Positions 1 to 11,134 of a DNA stretch of 64,000 nucleotides are shown one piece after another (within the stretch, counting starts at the first letter, position 1; every line of letters begins with the position of its first letter). The stretch is from Nerophis ophidion (lineage: Eukaryota > Chordata > Actinopteri > Syngnathiformes > Syngnathidae): positions 90,402,854 to 90,466,853 of the forward strand of contig NC_084612.1 of assembly GCF_033978795.1 (NCBI RefSeq), read 5' to 3'. A model generated the notes under the pieces. It did no database searches. It was not told where the DNA came from and worked only from the letters and a program-made list of their open reading frames with translations. A program made the position numbers and the translations under genes.

Positions 1-498
1 GTCGATGTCACTCTTGTCGTTTAGTATTTCCTCTTTTTAGTTCCTGTCAGCACTCTTATTTTGTTAGTTTCCTCTCTTTCTCCCTGAGTGCTGTTTCACC
101 TTAGCTGCGGCTGATTGACACCTGGCCACACCTGGTGTCAATCAGCCCACTCCCATTTGTACCTGCTTTTGTCCTCCGGTCAGTGCTGGATTATTGTCGC
201 TCTCACGTATTTAACGTATTGCACGTCGATTCCGAATTGTCGATGTCCCTCTTGTCGTTGCTACCTGTCATGTCGTATTTTGTTAGATGTTTTTAGCTTA
301 CTGTTTTTTGTTCCCTGCTTCCAATTTGTCTTGATACAACCCGTGACGACTTTTGTTGTCGGTTTTGTTTTTGCTAGCTTCCATGCTAAGTTCCTTAGTT
401 TGGTTTTGTTGTAGTATGTTATATTAAAACCATGTTTCCTTATTCAATGCCTGCCTCCATCTCTGCATCTTGGGGTTCGACACCAACTAACTCTGACA
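1..498 (+). mobile_element. 3' part of an LTR (solo LTR or 3' LTR), cut by the window edge
   Basis: The sequence shares long similarity, in the same order, with the complete solo LTR at 57807-58501: the ctgcggctgattg block near 103, ctagcttccatgctaag near 374, and ttcaatgcctgcctcc near 442. It ends in CTGACA at 498, equivalent to the CTTGACA end of the other copy. The 5' end and one target duplication lie outside the window, so solo versus full-length status is open. Confidence 0.75.
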
Positions 499-901
499 GA
501 ACCCTGAGAATTTTGATTAGGTTTTTAATATGGTTTTAAAAAGTAAAGTGATACTTTTGCCAAAGGTAACCTGACATTATTACTCAAGATTAAAAGCTCG
601 ATATTTATTTACGGGTTGAAAATAAACTGGTAGGAAATTCTTCGTATATTTTTGGCCCGGGAACCGGAATCATCCAACAAATATATTTAATACAGGATAC
701 TTCTTCTAGTGCACCGTTAGGGACTCTGTGCCAGAGACGTCATTTGGGGGGGGAAAGGAGGGCACGTGTCCCCTGCACTTTTCTTAAAAAGCAGTTTTGG
801 TGCTTTGCACTTTTTACCGTCCCAAAAATAATGTTACGCTCTACTAAATGGAGACGAGTCAAACACTGGCACCAAGCGGAAAAAGGACCGTCCCTTACGG
901 C
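499..901. other. unassigned AT-rich sequence
   Basis: No open frame, RNA gene or repeat I can name. A short G-run at 746-756 and a gtgccagagacgtcat segment near 728 may be a transposon remnant. Confidence 0.3.
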
Positions 902-1247
902 CAGAGGTGGGTAGAGTAGCCAGAAATTGTACTCAAGTAAGAGTACTGTTACTTTAGAGATGTATTACTCAAGTAAAAGTAAGGAGTAGTCACCCAAATA
1001 TTTACTTGAGTAAAAGTAAAAAGTATGTTGTGAAAAAAGTACTGAGTAACTGATGAGTAACCTGATTACGGCAACAAATAATGCACAAAAACATCAAAAT
1101 AGCAATGAGCAAATTCAGAGCCAGGAATATCTCTTAAGCAACTAAAACAATAATATATATTAAATAATAATACATTAAAATAAAAAAAAAATAAGGCAAA
1201 ATGAGCCACAATAACTTAACAGCACCATAGGCTCAGTAGGCATTTAT

Positions 1248-1284
<37 letters not shown>

Positions 1285-3034
1285 AAAACTTGTATTAGTA
1301 GATTGCACAGTTCAGTACATATTCCGTACAATTGACCACTAAATGGTAACACCCCGATAAGTTTTTCAACGTTAATCAATTACTTAATAAATGACCAATA
1401 CATACACACATATCATATATATATATACAGTATATAATTTATATTTATTTATTTTGCCGTTTTTGTTGACATGTTAAAGGTGTTTTAATGAACATGCATG
1501 CATGTTTAACATATAGATTCCTAACTTTCATGAAGACAAGAATATAAGTTGGTGTATTACCTGATTCTGATGACTTGCATTGATTGGAATCAGACAGTAT
1601 AGTGCTGATAATGTCCACGTTTTCAAATGGAGGAGAAAAAAAAGTTCCTCCTTTCTGTCTAATACCACATGAAAGTCTTTGGTTTTTGGCATCTTATTTG
1701 TCCAGCTTCCATATTCGTTTTTATACACTTTACAAGAAATACATTGGCGGCAAACTCCGTAGCTTGCTCGCTTTCGGAGACTCTTGTTTTGTTAGCGCAG
1801 GCGCGATGGAGCGGCACTTTTATTGTGAAGACAGGAACTGTGCGATCAGTTTTTAGGCTTTTGACGGGAAGTACGGTTGAAATAAAAAGTGTCTTTTTTT
1901 CCTTTACACTTTTGATTGATTGGTTGATAGATTGAAACTTTTATTAGTAGATTGCACAGTACAGTATATATTCCCTACAATTGACCACTAAATGGTAACA
2001 CCCCAATAAGTTTTTCAACGTTAATCAATTACTTAATAAATGACCAAGTCGAGGTGATCTACCTCATATATACATACACACATATCATATATACAAACAT
2101 ACCTTTATATATACAGTATATAATTTATATTTATTTATTTTGCTGTTTTTGTTTCATGTTAAAGGTGTTTTGATGAATATACATGCATGTTTAACATATA
2201 GATTCCTATCTTTCATGAAGACAAGAATATAAGTTGGTGTATTACCTGATTCTGATGACTTGCATTGATTGGAATCAGACAGTATAGTGCTGATAACGTC
2301 CACGTTTTCAACTGGAGGAGAAAAAAAAGTTCCTCCTTCCTGTCTAATACCACATGAAAGTCGTTTGTTTTTGACATCTTATTTGTCCAGCTTCCATATT
2401 CGTTTTTATACACTTTACAAGAAATACATTGGCGGCAAACTCCGTAGTTTGCTAGCTTTCGGAGACTCTTATTTTGTTAACGCAGGCGTAATGGAGCGGC
2501 ACTTTTATTGTGAAGACAGGAACTGTGCGATCAGTCTTTAGGCTTTTGACGGGAAGTACGGTTTAAATAAAAAGTGTCTTTTTTCCTTTACACTTTTGAT
2601 TGATTGATTGAAACTTGTATTAGTAGATTGCACAGTACAGTACATATTCCGTACAGTTGACCACTAAATGGTAACACCCCAATAAGATTTTCAACATGTC
2701 GGGTTCTACGTGTGACGGTCACGTGACCGCCTGGCTCTGTTTGATTGGTCCAACGTCACCAGTGACTGCATTTGATTGGTGAAACGCAGGCATGTGTAGT
2801 TCCTACTTTGAATGCGTGTCTAACAAAATCAAAACAAACAAAGCGTGCATTAACAGATCGATAAAAAAAAGTAGCGAGTAGCGACCTGATTGTAGATAAA
2901 TGGAGTGGAGTAAAAGTAGCGTTTCTTCTCTATAAATATACTCAAGTAAAAGTAAAGGTATGTTGCATAAAAACTACTCTTAGAAGTACAATGTATCCCA
3001 AAAGTTACTCAAGTAGATGTAACGGAGTAAACCC
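902..3034. mobile_element. hAT-like non-autonomous element with internal tandem duplication
   Basis: It starts with CAGAGGTGGGTAG and the TACTCAAGTAAAAGTA-type terminal sequence at 902-1030, and ends with the inverted counterpart (ACTCAAGTAAAAGTAA near 2940, gtaacggagtaaaccca to 3034). This is the terminal arrangement of a common teleost hAT-type family (from memory). The 3' terminus lacks the expected CCTCTG, so it is eroded and no target duplication could be read. There is no transposase. The body carries the 685-bp duplication listed separately. Confidence 0.65.
1245..2700. repeat. 685-bp tandem duplication (about 2.2 copies)
   Basis: Sequence from about 1245 recurs at +685: for example tatagattcctaactttcatgaagac near 1513 and again near 2198, and the gattgcacagtacagta segment near 1949 and near 2626. 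Each unit begins with a gattgattg tract and a gattgcacag/ccactaaatgg segment, which also occurs alone at 14583-14725. Short open frames recur 685 bp apart but resemble no protein I know, so I treat them as chance. Confidence 0.85.
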
Positions 3035-3623
3035 ACAAGCTTGTTGTGTGGCTCTGAGAGAAAAGACGGCTTCCGTTTCGCCGGCAAAAAAAAAAAAAAC
3101 GCCCTAGCCGTCACGGCTGAGAGAATAAGAAAATATATTAATGGCTCACGTTCTTGTCTTTTGTTGCAGAGGACGATGGTTCGATCCTCAGCCGGGACAC
3201 AAGAGGTAAACATTAAACTAAATCATCCTGTGAGCTTGAAAACAAAAACGAATACTAGTTATGTTTTTTTTTTTTGAACACTGTTCACTGTGGTGTTTTG
3301 TACGTTAAATGTAATTATTCAACACGCTGTTTCCCATTTATGAAGAAAACATGCTTACTGTTTAGTTGTTCACGCCACGCCCCCTCCACTCTAGCCAATT
3401 GTCTTCCTGTTCACATTTCAACTGATACGGTGCCAATTCCTGGTATCGGGGAAACAATTCCGCAATGTTCAGTACTTTTGTGTAAATAGATTGCTTGACG
3501 GTAAAATTCTATTTTTTCAAGTAACGTTGAAAAATAAGCTGATTATGACAACTGTGCTGTCGTGTTTTATTATTACATTTGGGTCTCATTTGCAATGCAG
3601 TTGCACTTCCAAGACATTGGATG
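3035..3623. other. unassigned sequence with poly(A) and poly(T) tracts
   Basis: Holds A-runs near 3085-3100 and a T-run near 3263. It also has a 36-bp segment (3170-3205) bounded by cag and gtaaac that looks exon-like but carries a tRNA B-box-like GGTTCGATCCTC (see findings). No gene is supported. Confidence 0.3.
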
Positions 3624-4080
3624 TGAAGTGAAGTGAATTATATTTATATAGCGCTTTTCTCTATGGTAGAGTGGCTGTGCCAGCAACTTGAGGGTTGCAG
3701 GTTCGATTCCCGCTTCCTAGTCACTGCCGTAGTGTCCTTGGGCAAGACACTTTACCCACCTTGCTCTCAGTGCCACCCACACTGGTTTAAATGTAACTTA
3801 GATATTGGGTGTCACTTTATAAAGTGCCTTGAGTCACTTGAGAAAAGCGCTATATAAATATACTTCACTTCACTTTTCTCTAGTGACTCAAAGTGCTTTA
3901 CATAGTGAAACCCAATATCTAAGTTACATTTAAAGCAGTGTGGGTGGCACTGGGAGCAGGTGGGTAAAGTGTCTTGCCCAAGGACACAACGGCAGTGACT
4001 AGGATGGCGGAAGCGGGAATTGAACCTGCAACCCTCAAGTTGCTGGCACGGCCACTCTACCAACCGAGCTATACCGCCCA
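3624..4080 (-). mobile_element. tRNA-derived SINE (minus strand), split by a second SINE
   Basis: Read on the minus strand from 4079: a tRNA-like head with A box TAGCTCGGTTGG and B box GGTTCAATTCC, then the tccttgggcaagacactttaccc body, then the 3' end agcgctatataaatataattcacttcac reaching 3624. The 3' end is separated from the body by the plus-strand insertion 3663-3873. The internal promoter boxes look intact. Confidence 0.88.
3663..3873 (+). mobile_element. 5'-truncated SINE copy nested in an opposite-strand SINE
   Basis: Same family as its host, on the + strand. It starts inside the tRNA head (atggtagagtgg), so the A box is lost, and ends cttcacttcac. It is flanked by the direct repeat TTTTCTCT (3655-3662 and 3874-3881; one further c precedes each copy), which is the target duplication inside the host SINE. 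5' truncation plus a target duplication fits LINE-type target-primed insertion. Confidence 0.88.
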
Positions 4081-4170
4081 CTAGATGGCAGTACTGTATA
4101 GGCTGGTATGTAGCTTTTTCCAGGAAGCTGAATGTGTCACGTTGCGCCCTACAAAGCGTTTATACCATGG
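4081..4170 (+). repeat. fragment of the ~511-bp unit found at 5.8-7.35 kb
   Basis: tactgtataggctggtatg, then ttttccaggaagctgaatg and gcgccctacaaagcg, match the unit borders near 6275-6365 and 6790-6870. Confidence 0.7.
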
Positions 4171-4244
4171 GTGTCAAACTCTGGCCCTTGAGGCAATATC
4201 AAATTAACATCAGAGCTGGCCCGCAGGTAACGCCACATTCACGG

Positions 4245-5395
4245 CTAATACTCATACTTGCCAATCCTCCCGATTTTCCCGGGAGACTCCCGAAGTTTAG
4301 GGCCCTTCCCGAAAATCTCCCTGGGCAACCATTCTCCCCATTTCCACCCGGACAACAATATTGGGAGCTTGCCTTAAAGGCACTGTCCTCTACAACAGGG
4401 GTCGGGAACCTTTTTGGCCAAGAATCCAAATATTTTAAAATGTATTTCTGCAAGAGTCGTGTAATATTTTTTTCAACACTGAACACAACTAAACTCGTGC
4501 ATTTTTTAAGTAAGACCAACATTTCTAGATCATAATAGGTCTCTTATTCTTTGTAATAACATTGTTATTCTAAAGCTAACTGTGGAGGGGGCGTGGCCTG
4601 CAGCGAAGCAGGGTGTTGCCAGGACCAGCCTCGAAATCAGCGACAGGTGCATACAAGCTCCACCTGGGCCTTTTTATCTAATTTATAAGCAGCCGCCAGG
4701 AGGAGAGACGGGGTTGGGGCTGGAGCCAGAGTGCGAGCGAGAACAAAAGAGGAAAAAGACAATTGCTGGAAAGCAACTGAGAGACTTATTGAAAAATGAA
4801 AAAATATTGCAACCCTGAAACAGGCTTGGTGGTCTGAAGAACCCCCAGGAGGGCAAGACCTAAACTAACCGATAATAAATATATCACTTCTTACCCTTAA
4901 TGCAACTTCTTGTAGGATGGATGGATTCAAATGCATGAGCATGTTTTATATTTTGAACATTATTTTTTAACAGTCTCAGCTCAGATTTACCCAAGAGCCA
5001 GATGCAGTTATCAAAAGAGCCACATCTGGCTCGCGAGCCATAGGTTCCCTACCCCTGCTCTTCAACATGCCGTCACGTCCTCTTTTCCTCCATATAAACG
5101 GCCAAGTCACGTAATATATGCGGCTTTCACACACACACACATACTTGGTCAAAATCCATACAGGTCACACTGAGGGTGGCCGTATAAAACAACTTTAACA
5201 TTGTGACAAATATGCGCCACACTGTGAACCCACACCAAACAAGAATGACAAAACACATTTCGGGAGAACACCCGCACCGTAACACAACATAAACACAACA
5301 GAATAAATACCCAGAACCCCTTGCAGCACTAACTATACCGGAACGCTACAATATACACTCTTCGCCACCACCAAATCCCGCCCACCTCTTTTTTA
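4245..5395 (+). mobile_element. DNA-transposon-like element (CTTGCCAATCCTCCCG start), interrupted by a hAT
   Basis: The start region (cttgccaatcctcccgattttcccgggagac) contains the CCCGGGA inverted motifs of a widespread fish element and is related to 25480-25760. Its body resumes after the hAT at 5066 and runs to about 5395 through ccttgcagcactaactataccgg. Family naming is from memory. No coding capacity is seen. Confidence 0.55.
4396..5057 (+). mobile_element. hAT-like non-autonomous transposon, 662 bp
   Basis: Terminal inverted repeats CAGGGGTCGGGAACC (4396) and GGTTCCCTACCCCTG (ending 5057). The flanking 8-bp direct repeats are CTCTACAA (4388-4395) and CTCTTCAA (5058-5065), one mismatch. 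Eight bases is the hAT target-duplication size. There is no transposase frame. A sister copy in the opposite orientation lies at 56556-57298. Confidence 0.9.
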
Positions 5396-5564
5396 TTTTA
5401 TTTTCGAATTTATTAGTCTGTGGGAAAAGTTAATGTTGTTATTTCCCTCAGAAGGCTACAAATAGAAAAGAGGCATTAATTGTTTTAATTAAATTGTATA
5501 TAAAATAATCCACTGATGTTTTTTGAAAGTTGATTTTGGACTATTACGTTACATAAGCTCTGCC

Positions 5565-5735
5565 TGTTCCATGGGGGGAAGCCGGAGTACCCGGGGGGAA
5601 CCCACGCAGTCACGGGGAGAACATGCAAACTCCACACAGAAAGATCCCGAACCCGGAATTGAACCCAGGATTACTCAGGACCTGCGTATTGTGAGGCAGA
5701 TGCAGTAACCCCTGTTCCACCTTGCTGCCCGATTT
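5565..5735 (-). mobile_element. SINE head fragment (minus strand)
   Basis: Matches the 5' half of the full SINE at 24666-25021 in reverse: ggaagccggagtacccgg, catgcaaactccacacagaaagatcccga, and the tRNA-like part with B box complement GAATTGAACCC and ...attgtgaggcagatgcagtaacccct. The 3' half is missing. Confidence 0.85.
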
Positions 5736-5789
5736 AAGCCTTACTTGTTCAATATTCATTGCAAAACTTGTTTGGGTCCCTATTAAAAG

Positions 5790-7350
5790 GTTCACTAGGA
5801 AGTAACTTTTTCCAGGAAGCTGAATGAGTTATGTTGCGCCCTACAAAGCATTTATACTGTAAGTAATGCATGCATTAAACGCCAGTTGTTTGATTGTAAC
5901 ATTCATCTTAGTAGTAGTTTTCATTACCAAATTTGAAGGTCTTGAAATCGTCATGTAAAATCGCGAATGCCAATAGTAGCCTGTCTATGGCAAATCCAAT
6001 GTGAGTTAGCATCAAGCTAGCAGATTTTGGAAGAGTGAAGCCATACTTTACGTTCGGGAGTTTTCTACCAAGCTTACTTTCTTTGTTGGTATGGAAAATT
6101 GCATTATTACTCAGTTGGAGTTTGTAGGAGGGAGCTCTCAGTGCTGCTTGAGTGATGGTTTACATGAGCCGGCGTTGAGTCTGCAACCGGACATAACGCC
6201 ACGTGCAATAATGGTATCGAAATATGGCATCATTTCATTTTACGTGAATTGGTAGTACCGACTGAATTTGGTCGGTGCTGTACTGTATAGGCTGGTATGT
6301 TCTCTAACTAGGAAGTCACTTTTTCCAGGAAGCTGAACGAGTTATGTTGCGCCCTACAAAGTGTTTGTACTGTAAGTAATGCATGCATTAAACGCCGGTT
6401 GTTTGATTGTAACATTCATCTTAGTACTAGTTTTCATTACCAAATTTGAAGGCGTTGAAATCGTCATGTAAAATCGCGAATGCTAATAGTAGCCTGTCTA
6501 TGGCAAATCCAATGTGAATTAGCATCAAGCTAGCAGATTTTGGAGGGGTGAAGCCTGACTTTACGTTCGAGCGTTCTCTACCAAGCATACTTGCTTTGTT
6601 GGGATGGAAAATCGCATTATTACTCAGTTGGAGTTTGTAGGAGGGAGCTCTCAGTGCTGCTTGTGTGATGGTTTACATGAGCCGGCGTTGAGTCTGCAAC
6701 CGGACATAACGCCACGGTATCGAAATATGGCATCATTTCATTTTACGTGAATTGGTCCTCGGTAGTACCGACTGAATTTGGTCTGTGCTGTACTGTATAG
6801 GCTGGTATGCTCTCTAACTAGGAAGTAAGTTTTTCCAGAAAGCTGAATGAGTTATGTTGCGCCTTACAAAGTGTTTATACTGTAAGTAATGCATGCATAA
6901 ACGCCAGTTGTTTGATTGTAACATTCATCTTAGTAGTAGTTTTCATTACCATATTCGAAGGTGTTGAAATCCATCCATCCATCCATTTTCTACCGCTTAT
7001 TCCCTTTTGGGGTCGCGGGGGGTGCTGGCAATCGTCATGTAAAATCGTGAATGCTAATAGTAGCCTGTCTATGGCAAATCCAATGTGAATTAGCATCAAG
7101 CTAGCACATTTTGTAAGAGTGGAGCCTTACTTTACATTCGAGCGTTTATTATCAAGAATACTTGCTTTGTTGGTGTTAAAAATCTTGATATTACTCTTAG
7201 TAAGAGATTGGCTGAGTCCGCTCTCAGTGCTGCTTGAGTGATGGATTACGTGAGCCGGCGCTGAGTCTGCAAACGGACGTAACTTCACCTGCAATAACGG
7301 TATCGAAATACGGCATCATTTGATTTTACGTGAATTGATCCCGGGTAGTA
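5790..7350. repeat. three tandem ~511-bp units
   Basis: The junction ctaggaagt recurs at 5795, 6308 and 6818 (513 and 510 bp apart). Each unit includes gcgcc(c/t)tacaaag, aatgcatgcat, tagcatcaagctagca, gagccggcgttgagtctgcaa and ggtatcgaaata. The third unit is the most diverged and carries an inserted SINE tail at 6971-7031. No conserved open frame runs through the units. Confidence 0.9.
6971..7031 (-). mobile_element. SINE 3'-tail fragment inserted in the third tandem unit
   Basis: ccatccatccatccattttctaccgcttattccc is the reverse complement of the family's 3' tail. The host reads gttgaaatcgtcatg in the other two units, so the insertion point is between gaaat and cgtcatg, with a short aatc-type duplication. 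Confidence 0.85.
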
Positions 7351-8085
7351 CCGACTGGATTTGGTCGCCGCCTATAAAAATACTAAAATCAAAATGTCGT
7401 CCCTCCTGCTGTTCCACTTCTAACACAACGTGCGGTTTCCCCTGACTGACGCAGAAAGTGTTGGACTTGACGCGGCGAGGACCGAGTGGCCAAACGATGC
7501 ACTTCATTTGTTTTGCTGAAACACCAGAAAAGTCTGGGAGTCAATGGGCTGTGGTTTTGACTCAGAGTCAGCATTTATGTGCACTTGAAAGCTTTTCCAT
7601 AACGACCAAGTGGACCTCCAGGCTGGCGCCGTCAATACCCTTTTGTGTACAACGCAAGGAGAGCGCCGGGCAACAGCCGCTCTGAGACGGCAACTTGTTT
7701 CTCACAGGTGAAGACATGTACACACATAGGTGTTTGTTCAAAATGGAACTGATGAATATTGATTCCCTGATGGATAATGAATGAAATATGCACCAATGTT
7801 GAGACGGATAGATAAATACATGTAGAGATATGAATAAAATGTTGGATGGATGTTTAAATGACCGGACAAACTAAAAAAATTCATTGAACAGAAAAATGAA
7901 AGAGTGGACAAAATAGAGATGGGACGTTTGCGAAAGAATCAGGTCTTTTGAGGTGAACGAAGGGAACCGATATCCAGTCATGAGGCTTTTATTTGCACAT
8001 GCAAATGAGTCACAGTTACAATTTAGCAGCATTTGGATTAACTTTTTTTTTTTACAAAATAAACTATATTTTTACAAAAACTGTG
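7351..8085. other. unassigned, mostly unique sequence
   Basis: 7380-7700 is GC-balanced and has a 75-codon open frame at 7458-7685 with no similarity I recognise and no supporting splice context. 7700-8085 is AT-rich and contains degenerate gatagata/gatgga motifs. Confidence 0.3.
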
Positions 8086-8089
8086 TGTG

Positions 8090-8875
8090 TACATATATAT
8101 ATGTACATATATATATATGTGTGTGTGTGTATGTATATGTATATATACATATATATATATACACACACATATATACATACATATATATATATACACATAC
8201 ATATATGTGTGTGTGTATGTATATGTATATATACATATATATACACATACATATATGTGTGTATATATGTATGTCTGTATGTATGTATATATATAAATAT
8301 GTGTATATATGTATGTATATATGTGTGTATGTATATATACATATAGATATATGCATGTATATGTATGTATGTGTGTATGTATATATAATATGTATATATA
8401 TATGTATATGAATATATACAGTATATATATATGTATGTGTGTATGTATATATGTGTGTATGTATATATACATGTATGTATGTATATATATATGATGTATG
8501 TGTGTATGTATATATATCTATGTATATATGTATATATATATGTATATGAATATATATATACATTTTTGTATGTATGTATATATATGTATATATATATATA
8601 TATGTATATATATATGTATATGTGTATGTATATATGTTTGTGTGCATGTATATGTATATATATACATGTATGTATGTATATATCTATATATATGATGTAT
8701 GTGTGGATGTATATATATGTGTGTACAGTATATGTATACATATATACAGTATAAGTATATGAACATATAAACATATATATGTATATATATATATGTTTAT
8801 ATGTTCATATACTTATACTGTATATATGTATACATATACTGTACATATATGTATATTTACTGTGCTATACACATG
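8090..8875. repeat. long (TATATG)n-type microsatellite
   Basis: Nearly 800 bp of alternating tatata, tatgta and tgtgtg. It is open in several frames on both strands only because the purine-pyrimidine alternation lacks stops. A 122-bp palindrome sits at its right end. Confidence 0.95.
8723..8844. repeat. 122-bp near-perfect palindrome
   Basis: The left arm begins gtacagtatatgtataca and the right arm ends with its exact complement, tgtatacatatactgtac. Checking outward from the centre at 8783/8784, only the 8781/8786 pair fails. The arms contain non-simple sequence (agtatatgaacatataaac), so this is not just TA repetition. Confidence 0.92.
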
Positions 8876-9735
8876 AATGTATGGATGGTTGGATATATAT
8901 ACAGTGTGTAATAGATGTGCACAAATCTTTAAAACAAAATTTGTCATCACGATTTTGGCAGCTACGATTAAATAAGGGAGCTCTCCGGCGATATTAACAT
9001 TTCCACATGGATGGCTAAGCAGATAGCTGGACAGACAGGGATACTGATCAATACATGTATTGATGAGTAGATGGATGGACAGACATTTTGATGAGTCATG
9101 TGCTGCATAAGGTCTAGATCAATAAAAGGTAGGTAGATGTTTTGATGTTTGAAAAGGATGCATTCATGGGCTGACTGTTAAACTAAATTACTAAAATAAT
9201 TAGTTTTAAAAAGGGGGCAGATGAATATAAGAATATTATTCTTCCATCTGCTCCTTTCTGATCATGAAAATGTAGAAGAAACACAAAAAACAAACATGAA
9301 AGTGTCAATTGTACGTGGCTTGTATACATGCATTTTCATGAAAGGAATTTTTAAAAAATGAGGAAACTGAAACATTAGGTGAATGGAAAGACAAATGCAT
9401 GGACGGATAAACAGATACATAGACGGAGGGATGAATAGTTAAATGGATTGATAGATGAATAAATGGATAAACAGATTAGGGTGAAAGAGAGGTGTTTATT
9501 GCATCATGCATTTAGTCTTTGATCAAATACAAGCGGTCAAGTAAGTATTTGCCAGGCTCCGCCACCACAAGCCCAAGGAGAATGCATTATGTGCAAGCCA
9601 AACTTTATCACTTCCATAAGTGCGAAAAAAACCTTAAAGACACTCTTCTGCTGTCTTGCAACATTTTAAACACCCTAACCCTTTGCGTCTGTCACCATGG
9701 AGACAACGTGTGGGGGGCCAATTGCTGAACACAAC
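8876..9735. other. unassigned AT-rich sequence with degenerate ggatgga/gacagaca motifs
   Basis: Runs of gatagatgaataaatggataaacag near 9440-9480 suggest decayed tetranucleotide repeats. No gene was found. Confidence 0.35.
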
Positions 9736-9742
9736 CTATATG

Positions 9743-9746
<4 letters not shown>

Positions 9747-9821
<75 letters not shown>

Positions 9822-9838
9822 ATGCGTGCGTGTGTGTG
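9747..9838. repeat. (TG)n microsatellite with (GTGC)n interior
   Basis: tgtgtg tract interrupted by gcgtgcgtgcgtgc near 9804-9826. Confidence 0.95.
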
Positions 9839-10228
9839 TATCAATCAATCAATCAATCAATGTTCATTTATATAGCCCTAAATCACTAGTGTCTCAAAAA
9901 TGAGGACTATGAGAACCTTGGAAAGGACCACATATGTGGGCAACCCCCCACCCCCCCCCCCCCCCTCCCTCTAGGGGACCGAAAACAATGGATGTCGAGC
10001 GTGTCTAACATAGTCACATTTTTTGTTGTTGCACCATGACTAGGGAAGGTTGTTTGGATTGTGTCATATAAGTGAATGCTGTGATTTACTACCTTAAAGT
10101 TTGTTCAAGGGTCAGTGAGTGGATTAACTCGCAATGTACACTGAATGGCAGAGAAACCGAAGAATCCAGACACCCTCTGGTTATTAAGACTATTTAAAAA
10201 ATAAAAAAATAAATAAAAAATAAAAAAT

Positions 10229-10276
<48 letters not shown>

Positions 10277-10685
10277 ATCTGTATATGACTGTGAGTGTGT
10301 GTGTGTATATATCAATCAATCAATGTTCATTTATATAGCCCTAAATCACTAGTGTCTCAAAAATGAGGACTATGAGAACCTTGGAAAGGACCACATATGT
10401 GGGCAACCCCCCACCCCCCCCCCCCCCTCCCTCTAGGGGACCGAAAACAATGGATGTCGAGCGTGTCTAACATAGTCACATTTTTTTTTGTTGCACCATG
10501 ACTAGGGAAGGTTGTTTGGATTGTGTCATATAAGTGAATGCTGTGATTTACTACCTTAAAGTTTGTTTGTTCAAGGGTCAGTGAGTGGATTAACTCGCAA
10601 TGTACACTGAATGGCAGAGAAACCGAAGAATCCAGACACCCTCTGGTTATTAAGACTATTTAAAAAATAAAAAAATTAAAAATAA

Positions 10686-10718
<33 letters not shown>

Positions 10719-11093
10719 ATCTCTATATGACTGTGAGTGTGTGTGTGTATATATCAATCAATCAATGTTCATTTATATAGCCCTAAATCACTAGTGTCTC
10801 AAAAATGAGGACTATGAGAACCTTGGAGAGGACCACATATGTGGGCAACCCCCCCCCTCCCACCCCTCTAGGGGACCGAAAGCAATGGATGTCGAGCGTG
10901 TCTAACATAGTCACTTTTTTTTTTGTTGCACCATGACTAGGGAAGGTTGTTTGGATTGTGTCATATAAGTGAATGCTGTGAATTACTACCTTAAAGTTCG
11001 TTCAAGGGTCAGTGAGTGGATTAACTCGCAATGTACACTGAATGGCAGAGAAACCGTAGAATCCAGACACCCTCTGGTTATTAAGACTATTTA

Positions 11094-11134
<41 letters not shown>

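Noticed and set aside
1528..2541. Pairs of 66- and 90-codon frames repeated 685 bp apart
   Set aside because: They repeat because the DNA is tandemly duplicated. Sequence differences fall without regard to codon position as far as I can see, and no family is recognised.
3624..4080. True tRNA genes at the A/B box matches
   Set aside because: The boxes are followed by a SINE body and tail, and the tRNA-like parts do not form a complete cloverleaf.
8038..8774. Open frames of up to 236 codons in the ATGT repeat
   Set aside because: They encode only Tyr/Ile/Thr/His/Val/Cys runs expected from alternating TATATG/TGTGTA sequence in any frame; there is no complex peptide.
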